From Glycine soja (Eukaryota > Streptophyta > Magnoliopsida > Fabales > Fabaceae), in contig NC_041018.1 in assembly GCF_004193775.1 (NCBI RefSeq), forward strand, positions 36,496,608 through 36,560,607: a stretch of DNA of 64,000 nucleotides. Direction: 5' to 3'. Of the stretch, positions 25,994 to 48,999 are shown piece by piece (position 1 is the stretch's first letter; each line of letters opens with the position of its first letter). The notes under the pieces are model-generated. The model saw only the letters and a program-made list of their open reading frames with translations. It did no database searches and was not told the origin of the DNA. Position numbers and translations under genes: made by a program.

Positions 25994-28900
25994 ATGAAAA
26001 CGAAGCTTCTTCTTCTTATGCTTCTCATGCTCCTCCTTATTCTCCACAAACCAACTTGGTTTCTTGCCTCTGCATACCCTCTTGCTCCCTCTCCTCAAGT
26101 TCCTCCCTTTTCTCCATTTCCCACTTCAATGTCTGCTTCCTCTCCAGGTTCTAGGAAAATTCTTACTTTTTTTCTTTTTTTTTTGGTTTTTCACTTTTTT
26201 TTTCCCGAGACAATCATGTTCGAGATACTGTGAGATACTAAATGTAGATACTTTTCTCAACAAGAATGTGTGTGTCTGTTTCATTTCCTATGTGTTCCTG
26301 TTCCATTTGCTGTCTATGTCACACTATTTGTTTCTTTCTTTTCTTATGATGAAGTTGGTATTCAACAGTTTCAAATTTAAATTTGAAAATTCAATAAAAG
26401 CACTTAATGCAGATAATATATAGTAACCGATATTTTTTTAATTCATTTCTGGTATTGGTCTAATGTGTTTTATTGTGTGGATTTGGATCCTACCCTTTTG
26501 CTTAAACTCTATTAACTTGTCATAAATGGTTTGAAATTTGAATGAATAATACATATTTTGATGCTCACTGCCATATACTGCATATTGATCAGGAATTGTG
26601 ATGGGGGCTGAACAGCAACACATGGATTCGCACAAGAAAATGGTAATTGCTGTTGCTGTTGCCAGCACTTCACTTGGTGCAGTCATTTTGTGTGTGTTGT
26701 GCATCTGGATTTACTACACCAAATACCCTTCAAAATCCAAAGGGAAAAACGTTCAAAGATCAGGTTTTTATTTTCTCCCTTTTGTCACAATTCCATTTCT
26801 TAGAATCTTCTGAAATTTGATTTGAGAAAACATTTTTTATTTTACATGTTCTTTTTTCACTTTGTTTCCCATTTTCCTGAAGTTTGTATAGGAAAAAATG
26901 AAAACAGAAAACCATAAAGTTGTTTTTTGTTTTCATTGTTTCCAATACAGACTTTTTAAAATCAGGAAACAAAGTATATAGAAAAGAGATATTTCAAGAC
27001 AATCAATCATTAGATTCCTGTTTTTTGCTTCACAGATCACAATTTTGGGATGTCAAGAAAGTTTGACATTTAATTTGCTTCCTTAGTATTGTCTGAGATT
27101 TGTATTTTTTTTCTTCTTCTTTGCCTTCTTTTGTAATTTGAATCCCAAGATGCTGAGAAAGGGCTAGCTTCATCACCATTTTTGAGTAAATTCAGCTCTA
27201 TAAAGCTGGTTGGTAAGAAAGGGTGTGTTCCAATAATTGACTATAAGCAAATAGAAAAAGCCACCGGAAATTTCAAGGAAATTAACATCTTGGGCAAGGG
27301 AGGTTTTGGATGCGTTTACAAGGCTCATTTGGATGATAATTTGGATGTTGCGGTTAAAAAATTGCACTGTGAAAATCAGTATGCTGAGCAAGAATTTGAG
27401 GTAATCCTTGCAAATAGTTTATTCATTTTTTTTGTTTTTTTTTAAATATTATATTGAATAGTTGGACTTCTATGAATTTGCAGAACGAGGTGGATTTGTT
27501 AAGTAAAATTCAACATCCAAATGTGATTTCTCTGCTGGGTTGTAGCAGTAATGAGGATACAAGGATTATTGTCTATGAGTTGATGCATAATGGATCATTG
27601 GAAACTCAATTACATGGTAAAACATTGTTTTATATGCTTTATTACCTTGGATAAGACCAAGATTAAGAGTTAATAAAGTGAATTATAAAATTATTATTTG
27701 AAGGACCTTCTCATGGCTCAGCATTGACTTGGCATTTGAGGATCAAAATTGCTCTTGACACAGCAAGGTGACCTTCCCTAATCAGTTCTCTATCTATCTT
27801 TATATTTTCCTAGAAGAAATTCTAGCAATACTCTTTTCAACATATTCTTTATTATTAATTGAAACTTATTCAGAATCACAAAATAATATGTTGTACTTCT
27901 TATTTAACGAGTCTTACTTATAATTCAGCGTCATTTAATAATTTTCCATCAATAATAGTGTGTTAAAGAGTACGTATTATTAGCATTTTTTATTTGGTTT
28001 ATTGTCTATTTGCTAACATGGTATTTGATTAATGTCAACCAGGGGATTAAAATATCTACATGAGCACTGTTACCCTCCGGTGATCCATAGAGATCTGAAA
28101 TCTTCTAATATTCTTTTAGATACAAAGTTCAATGCCAAGGTAAAACAGAAAGGCCAAGCTCAATTTGCTGCATATAGTATAGGGTCTTGCTAACCAGTGC
28201 CTTGGGGCATTGGTTGAAGAACTAAAAGAGGAAATTATTTATTATGAAAAACATAGGAGAACACAAAAATATCATGGACAATGCTATTTTTTGCCTTTCA
28301 ATAAAAATATTTCTACTTTAAATTTCTTAGTTAATATCCTAAGAACACTTGCCTATAATATATTATTTCCTTTTTGTACCATACATTTATTTATTGTGTT
28401 CTTACCAAAGCTTCTTTTCTGTGTGCTGCTGGATTCAGCTTTCTGATTTTGGTCTTGCCATAACCAATGGGTCCCAGAACAAGAACAACCTCAAGCTTTC
28501 AGGAACGTTGGGTTACGTTGCCCCGGAGTATCTTTTAGATGGTATGTATGCCAACTGAACTTCACACATAATTTCATGGCATATGCAATGGTCTGACAAG
28601 TTGCTATATGTTTAATGTGTCCTTAAGCTTTCAACAAACCAGATCCAAGATAATGGTCTTTTTGAACCCTTGATGCATTAATTATGAAAAGGGTGGGTTT
28701 GAAATTGTGATCTATGCGAGAAATTATTACATTGTCGTAAGTAATTTCCATTTGACACAATTGAGTTTTTTTTTATTCATAAGAATCGAACTTAAGTACT
28801 AGAGAATTTACAACCACTCACGCACACTACTCAACTAATTGAAGTATACTCCTTAGTGCACATAATTGAGTTTTATTAATTCTTTTTCCTAAATTGAAAA

Positions 28901-29287
28901 TTTTGATTACATTGTCATGCAAAGATTAATCAGAACCATGAATATGTGGTAGTCCTGATCATGAACCATGTAATAATTTTTTTGATCTGTGCACCTTGTG
29001 CTCCTATTAGGAATGTACCTGCCCAAATGACCTGGCAAGTTACATAGATTATTTATTAAATTAATGTGTTGTCAGTTACACGTTACAATCTCATATGCCT
29101 AGTTTGCTCCAGTTGCTTCTTGTCAGTGATAAAAAAAAAATAATGATAATAATAAATGTCCTGAGGGTGAGAACTGAAATTTGTTCTCAGCTAGTTGAAT
29201 TGATTCTTGTCTGAAAGATGGGAAACATTGGAAGCATAGTTTTGTATTATTCAGTTGAAAACTTTGATCATTTGGTAAGGATTGCTA

Positions 29288-29326
<39 letters not shown>

Positions 29327-30628
29327 GGTACCGTGAATCGAAGTACTAGTAGTAGATATTAATAATGAGATATAAATTAAATGGATCACTTCTCCAAGGA
29401 TTTTCTTGGAACATGGAGAAAACAGCTGTAGCAAAACTTGAATTATTAGCTGAGGAAATTACTTGCATTTTTAATTTATTAATTTTTTGCAGGTAAATTG
29501 ACTGATAAAAGTGATGTATATGCTTTTGGAGTTGTGCTTCTGGAGCTTCTATTGGGAAAGAAGCCTGTGGAAAAACTAGCACAAGCTCAATGCCAATCTA
29601 TTGTCACATTGGTACTGTTTTTGCTTTGCTTGATGATAGAATTTGATTGGGTTGGTGTTGGAAATGACGTGTAAACTATTTATGATGTTTGCAGGCCATG
29701 CCACAGCTCACAGACAGATCTAAGCTTCCAAACATTGTGGATCCTGTAATTAAGAATACAATGGACCCCAAGCACTTATACCAGGTTTTAGTGCCTCAGA
29801 GTCAGAAAAAACTCAGACTTTTTTTCCTGTTTATTACTACTTACCCTTTTTGGCAATGATAATAGTCATAAGAGTTAACTATATTTTTTTTATTAATCCT
29901 CCTGATAATTTTTGAAGAATATATTAAGTGAAAACTAAATATGTTTAATATCTTGAAAACATAAAAAAATTGATATTTTTATTTTCTTAATTTTAAAAAT
30001 AAGAAGATTAATAGAAAGAAATGATAGTAACACAGTCTCTTTTAGAGCACATTCTTTTCAACAATATTTAGTATTAGTTGAAATTAGTATAACTCCTACT
30101 AAATGAGGGTGGTTTGGAACCCGAATCCTCTCTAGCATCTACATTTACAAGGAGGAGAGAAAAAACACAGGGTTCACATGGAACTCACTTGACAGATGAA
30201 TTCCACGTGAATTTTCTATTTTTTGCTCTCCTCATTACATGATGCAATTTGAATCTTGGGTTTTTCTCTCTCCTCGCTAGACGATAAGGCAGGCTAGAAA
30301 TGAGTTCTATAGTCTATACTTATTTTCCAATTAGTATGATCCACGTGAATTTTAAAGAAACAACAGTCTGTGAGTTAAGTTATTAGTAGCATTTTTCTCT
30401 TTTGTATTATCATAATCTACTTAAATTTAACCTTGACTTTGTACTTTGTAGGTTGCTGCTGTGGCTGTGCTATGTGTGCAACCAGAGCCAAGTTACCGTC
30501 CACTGATTGCAGATGTTCTTCACTCACTGATCCCTCTTGTGCCAGTAGAGCTTGGAGGAACACTCAAAGTTTCACAACTGCCAAAACAAGTCTTACCTGC
30601 TGACCCACCTGAGGATTCTAGTCAATGA
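25994..30628 (+). CDS. Receptor-like protein kinase (At1g80640-like), short proline-rich ectodomain
   Basis: Complete 10-exon gene for a 452-aa membrane Ser/Thr kinase. Exons: 25994-26147, 26593-26763, 27150-27400, 27484-27616, 27704-27767, 28043-28139, 28439-28541, 29493-29611, 29695-29784 and 30452-30628, with GT-AG introns and no frame break. Residues 1-27 form a Leu-rich signal peptide. A short Pro/Ser ectodomain follows (about 28-66, [15 protein letters not shown]), then one membrane helix (69-93) and a basic juxtamembrane stretch. The kinase domain has the Gly loop GKGGFG (157-162), catalytic Lys178 in VAVKKL, HRD (273-275), DFG (293-295) and [11 protein letters not shown]. All key residues are present and Arg precedes the catalytic Asp, so it should be an active RD kinase. 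It resembles the Arabidopsis At1g80640/At5g11020 group; ligand and pathway are unknown to me. Introns carry a SINE and a TTA repeat. Confidence 0.93.
28756..28870 (-). mobile_element. Short tRNA-derived SINE with target-site duplication
   Basis: The body (28766-28860, 95 bp, minus strand) shows an A-box-like CAATTAGTTGAGTAG, then a B-box AAGTTCGATTC, and ends in an oligo(A) tail (a T run on the plus strand). It is flanked by CACAATTGAG (28756-28765) and CATAATTGAG (28861-28870), a 9/10 target-site duplication. It lies in kinase intron 7 and matches the copies at 41843 and 60827. Confidence 0.75.
29290..29325. repeat. (TTA)n microsatellite
   Basis: A perfect trinucleotide run of about 36 bases in the kinase intron before exon 8. 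Confidence 0.95.
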
Positions 30629-30727
30629 TCAGTTTGAGACAACATAAATGACATGTTTTGTGATGCTCTACCCAACTAGTGAGGCTTGAAATTACAGAAA
30701 GATCCTTAACAACTACACTGATTCTGT

Positions 30728-30733
30728 AATAAA
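30728..30733 (+). terminator. Likely polyadenylation signal of the kinase gene
   Basis: AATAAA lies about 100 bases after the stop codon, in a typical position for a plant 3' UTR. Confidence 0.5.
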
Positions 30734-31815
30734 TGCTTGCAGCCCGGGAGTGTTAAGTTAGAAACAGAGAAATTGAGAAAAAAGTAGGCCTAAATGGTGT
30801 AGAAGAGCATTGGGATGTTAATGATAAATGGGAGGAAATTGATTTCACTTGTGTGAAAATGTGTGTATAGAGTGGTGATATTGCGGAACATTGAAACTGT
30901 TCAGAGAGGATCTCATTGTCTTTCATTCCCACTTTTGGCATATGAAATTCAGCAAACCAGACAACAAATAATTCGTACATATATTTCAGAGGAATTCTTG
31001 CAACACGTTCCAATACACTCTACCTTGGTGATTGAAATTTACTGAAACTCACAAAAATAATGTGACTTTCACCGATTATATATTAGTCTCACTTATTTTG
31101 AATTTCCTAATAAACCTCAGTTAATGATATTGAGTAAATTTAAAAGAATATGTTAGAAAATGCATTATTTGCATTCTAAATTTGATACTGCCAAATCAAG
31201 AGAAATATAAATGTAGTTCCCTAACTTTCCTCCTTCCATTTCCTTCCAACTAAACTTTGTATAAAGGAATTTCAACATGGTGACTCATTCAGATTCCATG
31301 CAGATGACGAGCCATGCTTGCCTTTATTTATTTGGTTCGAGTTGGCAAACAGTATATATGTGTATATTATAGTCAAATATTTTACTTTTTTGGTTCTTAA
31401 GTTCCTCATTACCAATTACAATAAATGACATGGGTGAACTGAAACTCTGAAAGTTGATATCAACATAAATATTGAAAGCAGGATTTAACATAAGAAAAAG
31501 ATACGTACTAACCACTGAAGCACATACGACTAACGAAACTATTGTTACCATGATTTATCCAATCTCACCCATATGAAATGATAAACATCCTCACTATGCA
31601 TCAGTACTTCGATTCAACTAGCTTTAAGTCTGAGAACCTGACTCATTACGCATCAATACTTTGAGTCAACTTGTTTCAAAGTTAAAAAATTTCCTAGGGT
31701 ACTTTGAGGTACATATGTACACACATAATGCATACATAAATTATTCTAAATTATTTTCATGTATGCCAATCGCTCCGATTGGGTATAACACTCACCAAAA
31801 ATATCTAATTGAGTT
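30734..31815. other. Convergent intergenic region between kinase and aminotransferase genes
   Basis: Holds the 3' UTRs of two genes that point at each other. A diverged direct repeat ('gcatca(g/a)tactt(c/t)ga' followed by 'tcaact') occurs at about 31599 and 31648. No gene is supported; the short ORFs here lack any family features. Confidence 0.5.
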
Positions 31816-42309
<10,494 letters not shown>

Positions 42310-42599
42310 CTGCAACAGAAAACGGTTAAGAAGTTGTAAACGATTCACGAGATGTAACAGAACAGAACAGAACACAAAAGGTTCCTAATTTAAACTATGA
42401 ATAATGGATCTATCTATGACTATGATTCATTTAATAGGAATAGCGTAGAGAATACGATGAGATCAAGTAGTAGTACGTTTCTGCGAACGAATCACTTAAA
42501 AAAGTGTGTTGTAGAGAGATAGAAGAAGAAGAAGAAGATGAAGGAAACAGTGGGCGGAAGAGGAGAACCAAGTGAAACTGTCAAAGTAAAAGTGCCCAC

Positions 42600-45410
42600 C
42601 TTATTCATTTATCAAACGACAAATTTGTCACGGGCTCGCACATCACATATTTTCTTCACTTTAATTTTATTAGCGTTTATATATAAGTATGATTTTAAAA
42701 TGCTAATTATTATAAAAATTAATTGATTAATAATAATAAAAGAAGGTTTTTACGTGACATTTTCCTGTTCATTTCCTCCAAAAAAAATATATTAAATGAA
42801 ATTAAATAATATACATTTATCTTTTAAAAATATGTAATTGAATTGAATGATTAGATTTATAATAATGGATATAGTAGATATTTCTAATGTAGAAATGATT
42901 CTATTGTAAATAGGAAGGATAATAGATTGGATCTTCTAGTACCGGTCCTCAAATTCATGTTAAAAAAATAATCTTATCCGACCTCATATTCGTACTGATA
43001 GAAATTTTAATTATCATATATACATACATGTACTTGTATAAAATTAATAAATGAAAATATATATTAATTAAAAAATTACTACAGATAAATTGAAAATTCA
43101 CTCTTAAAAAATCCAAATATAACATTAAAAATATTAACATATAATATTAAAAATAACCAAACACAACATTATTCTTTCAAAATTAAGTCAAAAATAAACA
43201 ATATTAAAAAGATAATCCTTCAACATAACGATTATTAAAGTTAATATTGTAATCATTTAACAAAAACTCTAATTAAACTTGAGCATCATGTGATGACAAT
43301 ACTTTCTAAGACCTATCAACAAAGTTAGAAATTTATACATAAAAATAAATAATAATTTAATATTTTTAAATTGAATGAAACAAATATAATATAATATATG
43401 CTAAATCTAATATCATCGTTCTACATAAAATAATATTTGAGATTTACAACTCAATCCAAAACCAAAATGATATTTGAAAGCATATGGATAATATTAGCCT
43501 CAATATAAAAGTGATAGCATAAAATTTACAAATCAAAATCATGATTGTATTCCCGCGTCCTAACATAAAAATACTTACATAAAATAAAATCAATATAACA
43601 CATCCTTATTAGTTCAATAACCTCAATTGTAACATCAACACTTGGATTGAGAAGCATAAACTGTGACTTTAAAATACTAATTAAATTAGAAAAATATAAT
43701 TATTTTTTTACATAAAAGCATATGTATAATATGAATTATTTACCTAAGTAATATATTTTAGTTATATTAATATATAATATATATAAGTGATGTGCAAGCC
43801 AGGGTGGGTGAGTACTATAGTACCTATACCCGCACCCATCCTGGTAAAAATTTGTTGGTAAATATCCATCCACATACTCAACGTCAATAAGTAAATATTT
43901 TTGTGGGCACCCATAAGATTTGGGTCCATTTTTGTCATTCCTAATGGTAAGTCAATTGCAATAAATAAATATTTAATCAACCAAAAGTTTAATTATTTTA
44001 TCAACTAAATCACAATAAATATTTACATATGTAATTTGCTTTATAATTAGTGATTAATAGAAAATTTACAAATTCTAAGAAATATTATTATAATTATACA
44101 TATTTATAGACGAAATGAATGAATTTTTTAATTTAATATATTATTATTTTATGATACATTTAGATCCAAAGAATTATAATGATAGCTTCATTTGAACAAA
44201 TAATTAATGGATATTATTCTACCCAATTCCGAATATCACTTATCAGCATGAGATTTTGAAAATTTTATGAAATAATTTTTATAATTATGACAATTTTTTA
44301 CACTACTGAGTGCTGAATCAATTATTTTATGGAATAATTTTCTAAATTTTTAATATATTAATTTATGGAAAGTATGTATTATAAGGATATAGTAATAATA
44401 ATGATAATCATAGTAATTTATTGGTGAGTGTTGTCCTATGTTCTCTTTTGACTTATTTAAAAAAATATATATGATTTTTTTGTGTGGTTTGTACACTTGA
44501 TTGAGATAAAAAAAATTGAGTAAAATTATTTAATTACAATAGAATTTTTATTATTATTTAATTTATCTTTTTAAGCTTTAAATGTCATTTAAAAATGTTT
44601 TAGGGAATAAATAAATTATAATAATTTTAATTCTTTGAATTGATACTTGAAAATTTGATTAATTTTATATTAAATTATTTTCAAAGTTCAATTCTAGATA
44701 TATTTTCATCATGATATCTTTCTTGTTAACTTGAATTATTTCAAAAAAATATATAAGTCACTTATCTACATAAATTTCATTTTTAGTTTTATTATAGTCA
44801 ATTTTATTATAAATTAAATTATTTCCAAAAATAACTTGTTCATTGATATTTTTCATTGATAGATATAATAAGAAGTGAAATTTTATTAAAATAAATAAAT
44901 ATTTTTTATGATTAAATTTCAATTAAATATTTATGTAGGGTAAAAATGTTAACTAAATAGTTTTGTATAATTATTTTATAACAATCATTATAAAGGATAC
45001 AATAATTTATCATATTATTGTCAAACTAAAATATACCTTAAATAAAAATAAATAAATTCACATAATAATTAGTGTAAAAAATTAGTTGCCAAGCATTTTT
45101 TTTATTAATTTTCATTAATCTGGCAACAATAAATACATTATAATTAAGGTAACTATATAAAAGATAGTTATTATTAACGAATAAAAAATAAAAAATGATA
45201 TTGATTGTATTTATTATTACATATTTATTATTTTTTAGGAAATAAATATGAGACTGTCCCGTGATATCACCCCATAGAACAAAATATTTTTTATATATAC
45301 TCAATCTCTTGATGCCTTTCTTTGCAAGAACTGGATGAGTCATTTCTTTAAGGGTACTTAAGTTTATTTTTTCTTTCTCTTATGCTATCAACTAATGATG
45401 TATAAAACTT
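42600..45410. other. Gene-free, very AT-rich DNA
   Basis: No coding region is supported. A patch at about 43785-43945 with 'gggtgggtgagtac' and 'cccgcacccatcc' looks like a dispersed repeat. The rest is A/T-rich with chance ORFs only. Confidence 0.6.
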
Positions 45411-45419
45411 ATTTTTCAG

Positions 45420-46390
45420 TGAAAACCTTGTGCGCATGATGTATCAATAATGGACTTTGAAATACTTTGATAAGCTAAAGAAGAGTAGTAAAAATACTTT
45501 GTTTTATATTGGTTCACTCAACCTGAGCTACGTACACTTCTCCTTTACCAACTAGTAAAGGGTTCCCCTAATCAAACTTGATTACAACAAGTATTCTTTT
45601 CTGTCACTCTTGGCTTACAAGTATTTTCAAGACCACTACTGACACAAACCTTAGACTCCCCTTGAGTCTAAAAATACCTAAGTATTATTTTGTCACCAAA
45701 CCACTCCTGACTTTCGCAAACAAAAGTTTGATATAGAATTACAGATTCTTTGCAACACTCAAAGAGTGAATTTACAATGAAATTATAATCTCTCACAAAT
45801 ACTTTGTATATTACAAAGGATGGACTCTCATAAGCTCATTGTGTTTCTCAATAGATGATTTTCTTTTCTCTTGTTTCTTGATTCATGACTTTTGTTTTTT
45901 TCTGTACGTGTTTGTCGTCGTTCTTCAACCCTTGATGTTGTATTTATAAAGAGAGACTCGTAATTGTGGAGAGTATCTTTCAAGATTAAATAATATGACT
46001 ATTGTGCAGCTTGATCTTGTTTCCTAGAATAAGCAAATATTGCGCGTCTTTACTTGACAGGATCAGGACTTTCCATATCTGTCATTCATAACTCAATATG
46101 ACCGTTATACATATAAAAGGAAATATAAGATAGATTCACAAATATGTTCCTTTTAAACAGAATCATATAAATAGGAATAAACTGATAAATTCAAATAAGC
46201 GGTCATATTCCAACTGGTGTTTGAATAAATTAAACGAGTATTTCCTTTTTCCAGTAGACAAGATATCCACTAATGCATAAGTCTCACCTAGTGTTGCTTT
46301 CAGTCATCAAACTTGTTAACTTACATGCAAAAAATTGGTTAGCATAAATTTATGTCTTTATTTTCATTAAAACCCTAAGAAATGTATGGA
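45420..46390 (-). repeat. Possible degraded LTR fragment
   Basis: This block is less AT-rich than its surroundings, and on the minus strand has a TATAAATACAACATC promoter-like word (about 45950). The overall look resembles a Copia-type LTR. Termini, primer site and target duplication were not found, so this is a weak call. It abuts the left end of the foldback element at 46409. Confidence 0.3.
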
Positions 46391-46408
46391 TCATTCAATG
46401 TCTAACAC

Positions 46409-47635
46409 TAAGTTCATTCTTGATCAAAATGGAAGAAAATAACAAAAGAGTTGTCAAGGTTGATGACAAAAAGTCTGTGTCAAAAAATATATCCAAACAT
46501 GATATGTATCATCTCAACTAAATATTGTTATTTGCAATCTACTCAGACCTAATAAATATTATAGTTGAAAGTGTGATTTGATTATGATGAAGGGACTACT
46601 CACGTGCCCTGTATTCATGTTATACTTGTTTGATACATATATGACATATGCCAACTCCATATGATCATGTGTATCAAAGGAGGCCATTCTCCAATCTTTA
46701 TCCTATGGTTGAGGAATTAGAGTTACCCCCACTGCTGCCATAGGATAACTCTAATTCTTTAGCCATAGGATAAAGATTGGCGAATGACCTCCTTTGATCC
46801 ACAAAATCATAAGATAACTATAATTCTTTAGCCATAGGATAAAGATTGGCGAATGAACTCCTTTGATCCACAAAATCATATGGAGTTGACATATGCCATA
46901 TATGTATCAAACAAGTATAACATGAATACAAGGCGCGTGAGTAATCCCTTCATCATTATCAAATCACTCCTTCAACTATAATATTTATCACGTCCAAGTA
47001 GATTGCAGATAAAAATATTTAGTTGAGATGGTACATATCATGTTTGGTTAAATTTTTTTGCATATACTTTTTGTCATCTGGCTTTACAACTCTTTTGTGG
47101 TTTTCCTCCATCTTGCTCAGGAATGAAACTTAATACCTGCTTTGATGAATAAACTTCTTTTATATCAAATACCCCAGGAGTAAGAGATGAATAACAGAAA
47201 GAAACCAATCCATAGGAAGAAAAAGGTGAATGTTTAGTTGAAACTATGACTTGTTTTTGCAATAGATAGATACATATATTGTTTCAACATAAAATCATTT
47301 CCCTTCTTTGCATTTGTTTTTCTAGGAAAAAGGTTTTAGAATTAAGGAGACTGGTTTAAAAATTGCATATGGGTTCCTTAATCACATGATCATTTTCACC
47401 CACAAACCAATGAAGTGCTCTGTTACAAGCAAACAAGTACATATTCATAAACAAAGACCATTCGAGAAGAAAACAACAGGAGTTCCAAAGTTCCAAACTT
47501 TTGGAACTCAACAATGACAATATCAACGAAATTTGATTAAAAGAAAAAAACCAATACTTTACCACACTAAAATAGGGAGTAATTGGGAGCATGGTTATCG
47601 AACTTGCAAGTTAACTCACCTACTCGTTCTAGTTT
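46409..47635. mobile_element. Foldback (giant inverted-repeat) element, copy 1, left arm truncated
   Basis: Sequence 46409-46730 is mirrored by about 46738-47140: for example 'gttcattcttgatcaaaatgg' at the left faces 'ccatcttgctcaggaatgaa' at the right, and 'catatatgacatatgcc' faces 'ggagttgacatatgcc'. The centre is near 46734. A block of about 70 bp in the right arm is tandemly doubled (46742-46812, 46813-46882). The right arm continues unpaired to about 47635 ('ggttatcgaacttgcaagttaactc'). All parts recur in the element at 56215. Minus-strand ORF 47262-47074 lies in the right arm. Confidence 0.75.
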
Positions 47636-48357
47636 ACGAGTCTAGATGCAAGGGGTGTGTTAACTCGAATTCAAACTCATATTTGGCCAGACTTGCAGAA
47701 GACTAAGAATGACTTGGGCAAACTCAAACTACTCGTGAGTTTTTAACTAAGTCGACGAGCTTTCTCATTTTAAAAAATTTGCCCAAAACACACATCTTTC
47801 TTCTCTTTGATTGAGGGTTTTTGATCTCCCATGTCCCAATTACAAATCATGTCGCTTATCTCCCCACTCCATTATGATTTGATTTTTCCTCTAAATCGTG
47901 AGTCCATTTGAAGGGGGCACCACCATTTTTGTTAGAAAGAAGAGGGAGGAAGGTGATAGCTGATGAATGGAAGAAGAGAACGAATTAGGGTTGTTTTAGG
48001 TAAGTGGGTTTGGGCCTTACTCAAAATTGGCCCATTCTCTATAAGTAAGTAGATAATGTATAATTAAATAAAAATATAATTACTATAATAAGATTTGCTA
48101 GGTTGTAGTTATTAATATTTGTCAAACCCCCATTCGTAATCTTTGGTCCACAAATGTGTGGCCATAGGATTTGCTAGGCTATAGTTGTTTCTTTCCTTTC
48201 GCAAAAAAAGTATAATAAGAATAAAATGCATAATTATATATTAGAAATAATAAAGTATTACATAATAGAGATAAAATATATAACAAATAACGATATATAA
48301 ATATGTTTTACGCCATTACTTTAACACTTTGTCTTAGATTTTGACATGTGTATGAAA

Positions 48358-48612
48358 GATTTTGTTCTTGTATTTTTTTTTCATTTTAGTCTTTACAAAA
48401 TGTTTTTATTTTATTTTTCGTCCTTAAAGTGTTTTAGATAACTCTTTTTTTACTGTTTAAAGTATTTTTTTTATTGTTCAAAGTGTTATCTAAAACGGTT
48501 TAAGGATGAAAAATAAAACAAATACATTTTACAAAGATTAAAACAAAACAAAATTGTTTAAAGGGATTAAAATAAAAAACTAAATTATAAGAAAAAAGTA
48601 TATATTTAAGCC
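48358..48612. mobile_element. MITE related to the inner element at 38380
   Basis: It has the same layout and key words: 'cattttagtctttacaaaatg', 'gtccttaaagtgttttagata', a central 'tattgttcaaagtgttatctaaaac' mirrored arm, and a right end 'tatatttaagcctt'. It is about 255 bp and largely self-complementary. Confidence 0.65.
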
Positions 48613-48999
48613 TTAATTTTAAATTTTGTTTCCTTCCTTTCTTGACCCAGCAAGTTATCACACGACAATGAAATCAATGAATAAATAACATTTCAATCCC
48701 TAGTTTTGGGAATGAATTTTATGTTTTCTACACAATTTTGTAGAATTTCAATTTTATGTTTTTGTGTTTACTTTTGTAAACATAAACTCAATTACATTAC
48801 GCTCTTACATTGTTTTATGTCTAAAAGTAATTTAATTGAATTGTCCCTAGAGTTTTGCTTCTACTATTTCTCAAGTTCATTATACTTTCTCTCGTTGGTT
48901 TACAGGTAAATCAGGTTTGTGACTTCTAACTACCTTACTCTTCCTAACTACATGTTTTGGTTATTATTATAATGAAGTATAGTTTTTAATCTGTCATTT

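Noticed and set aside
26064..26423. 119-codon ORF rich in Phe/Leu
   Set aside because: It starts inside kinase exon 1 in another frame and runs through T-rich intron; it is a shadow.
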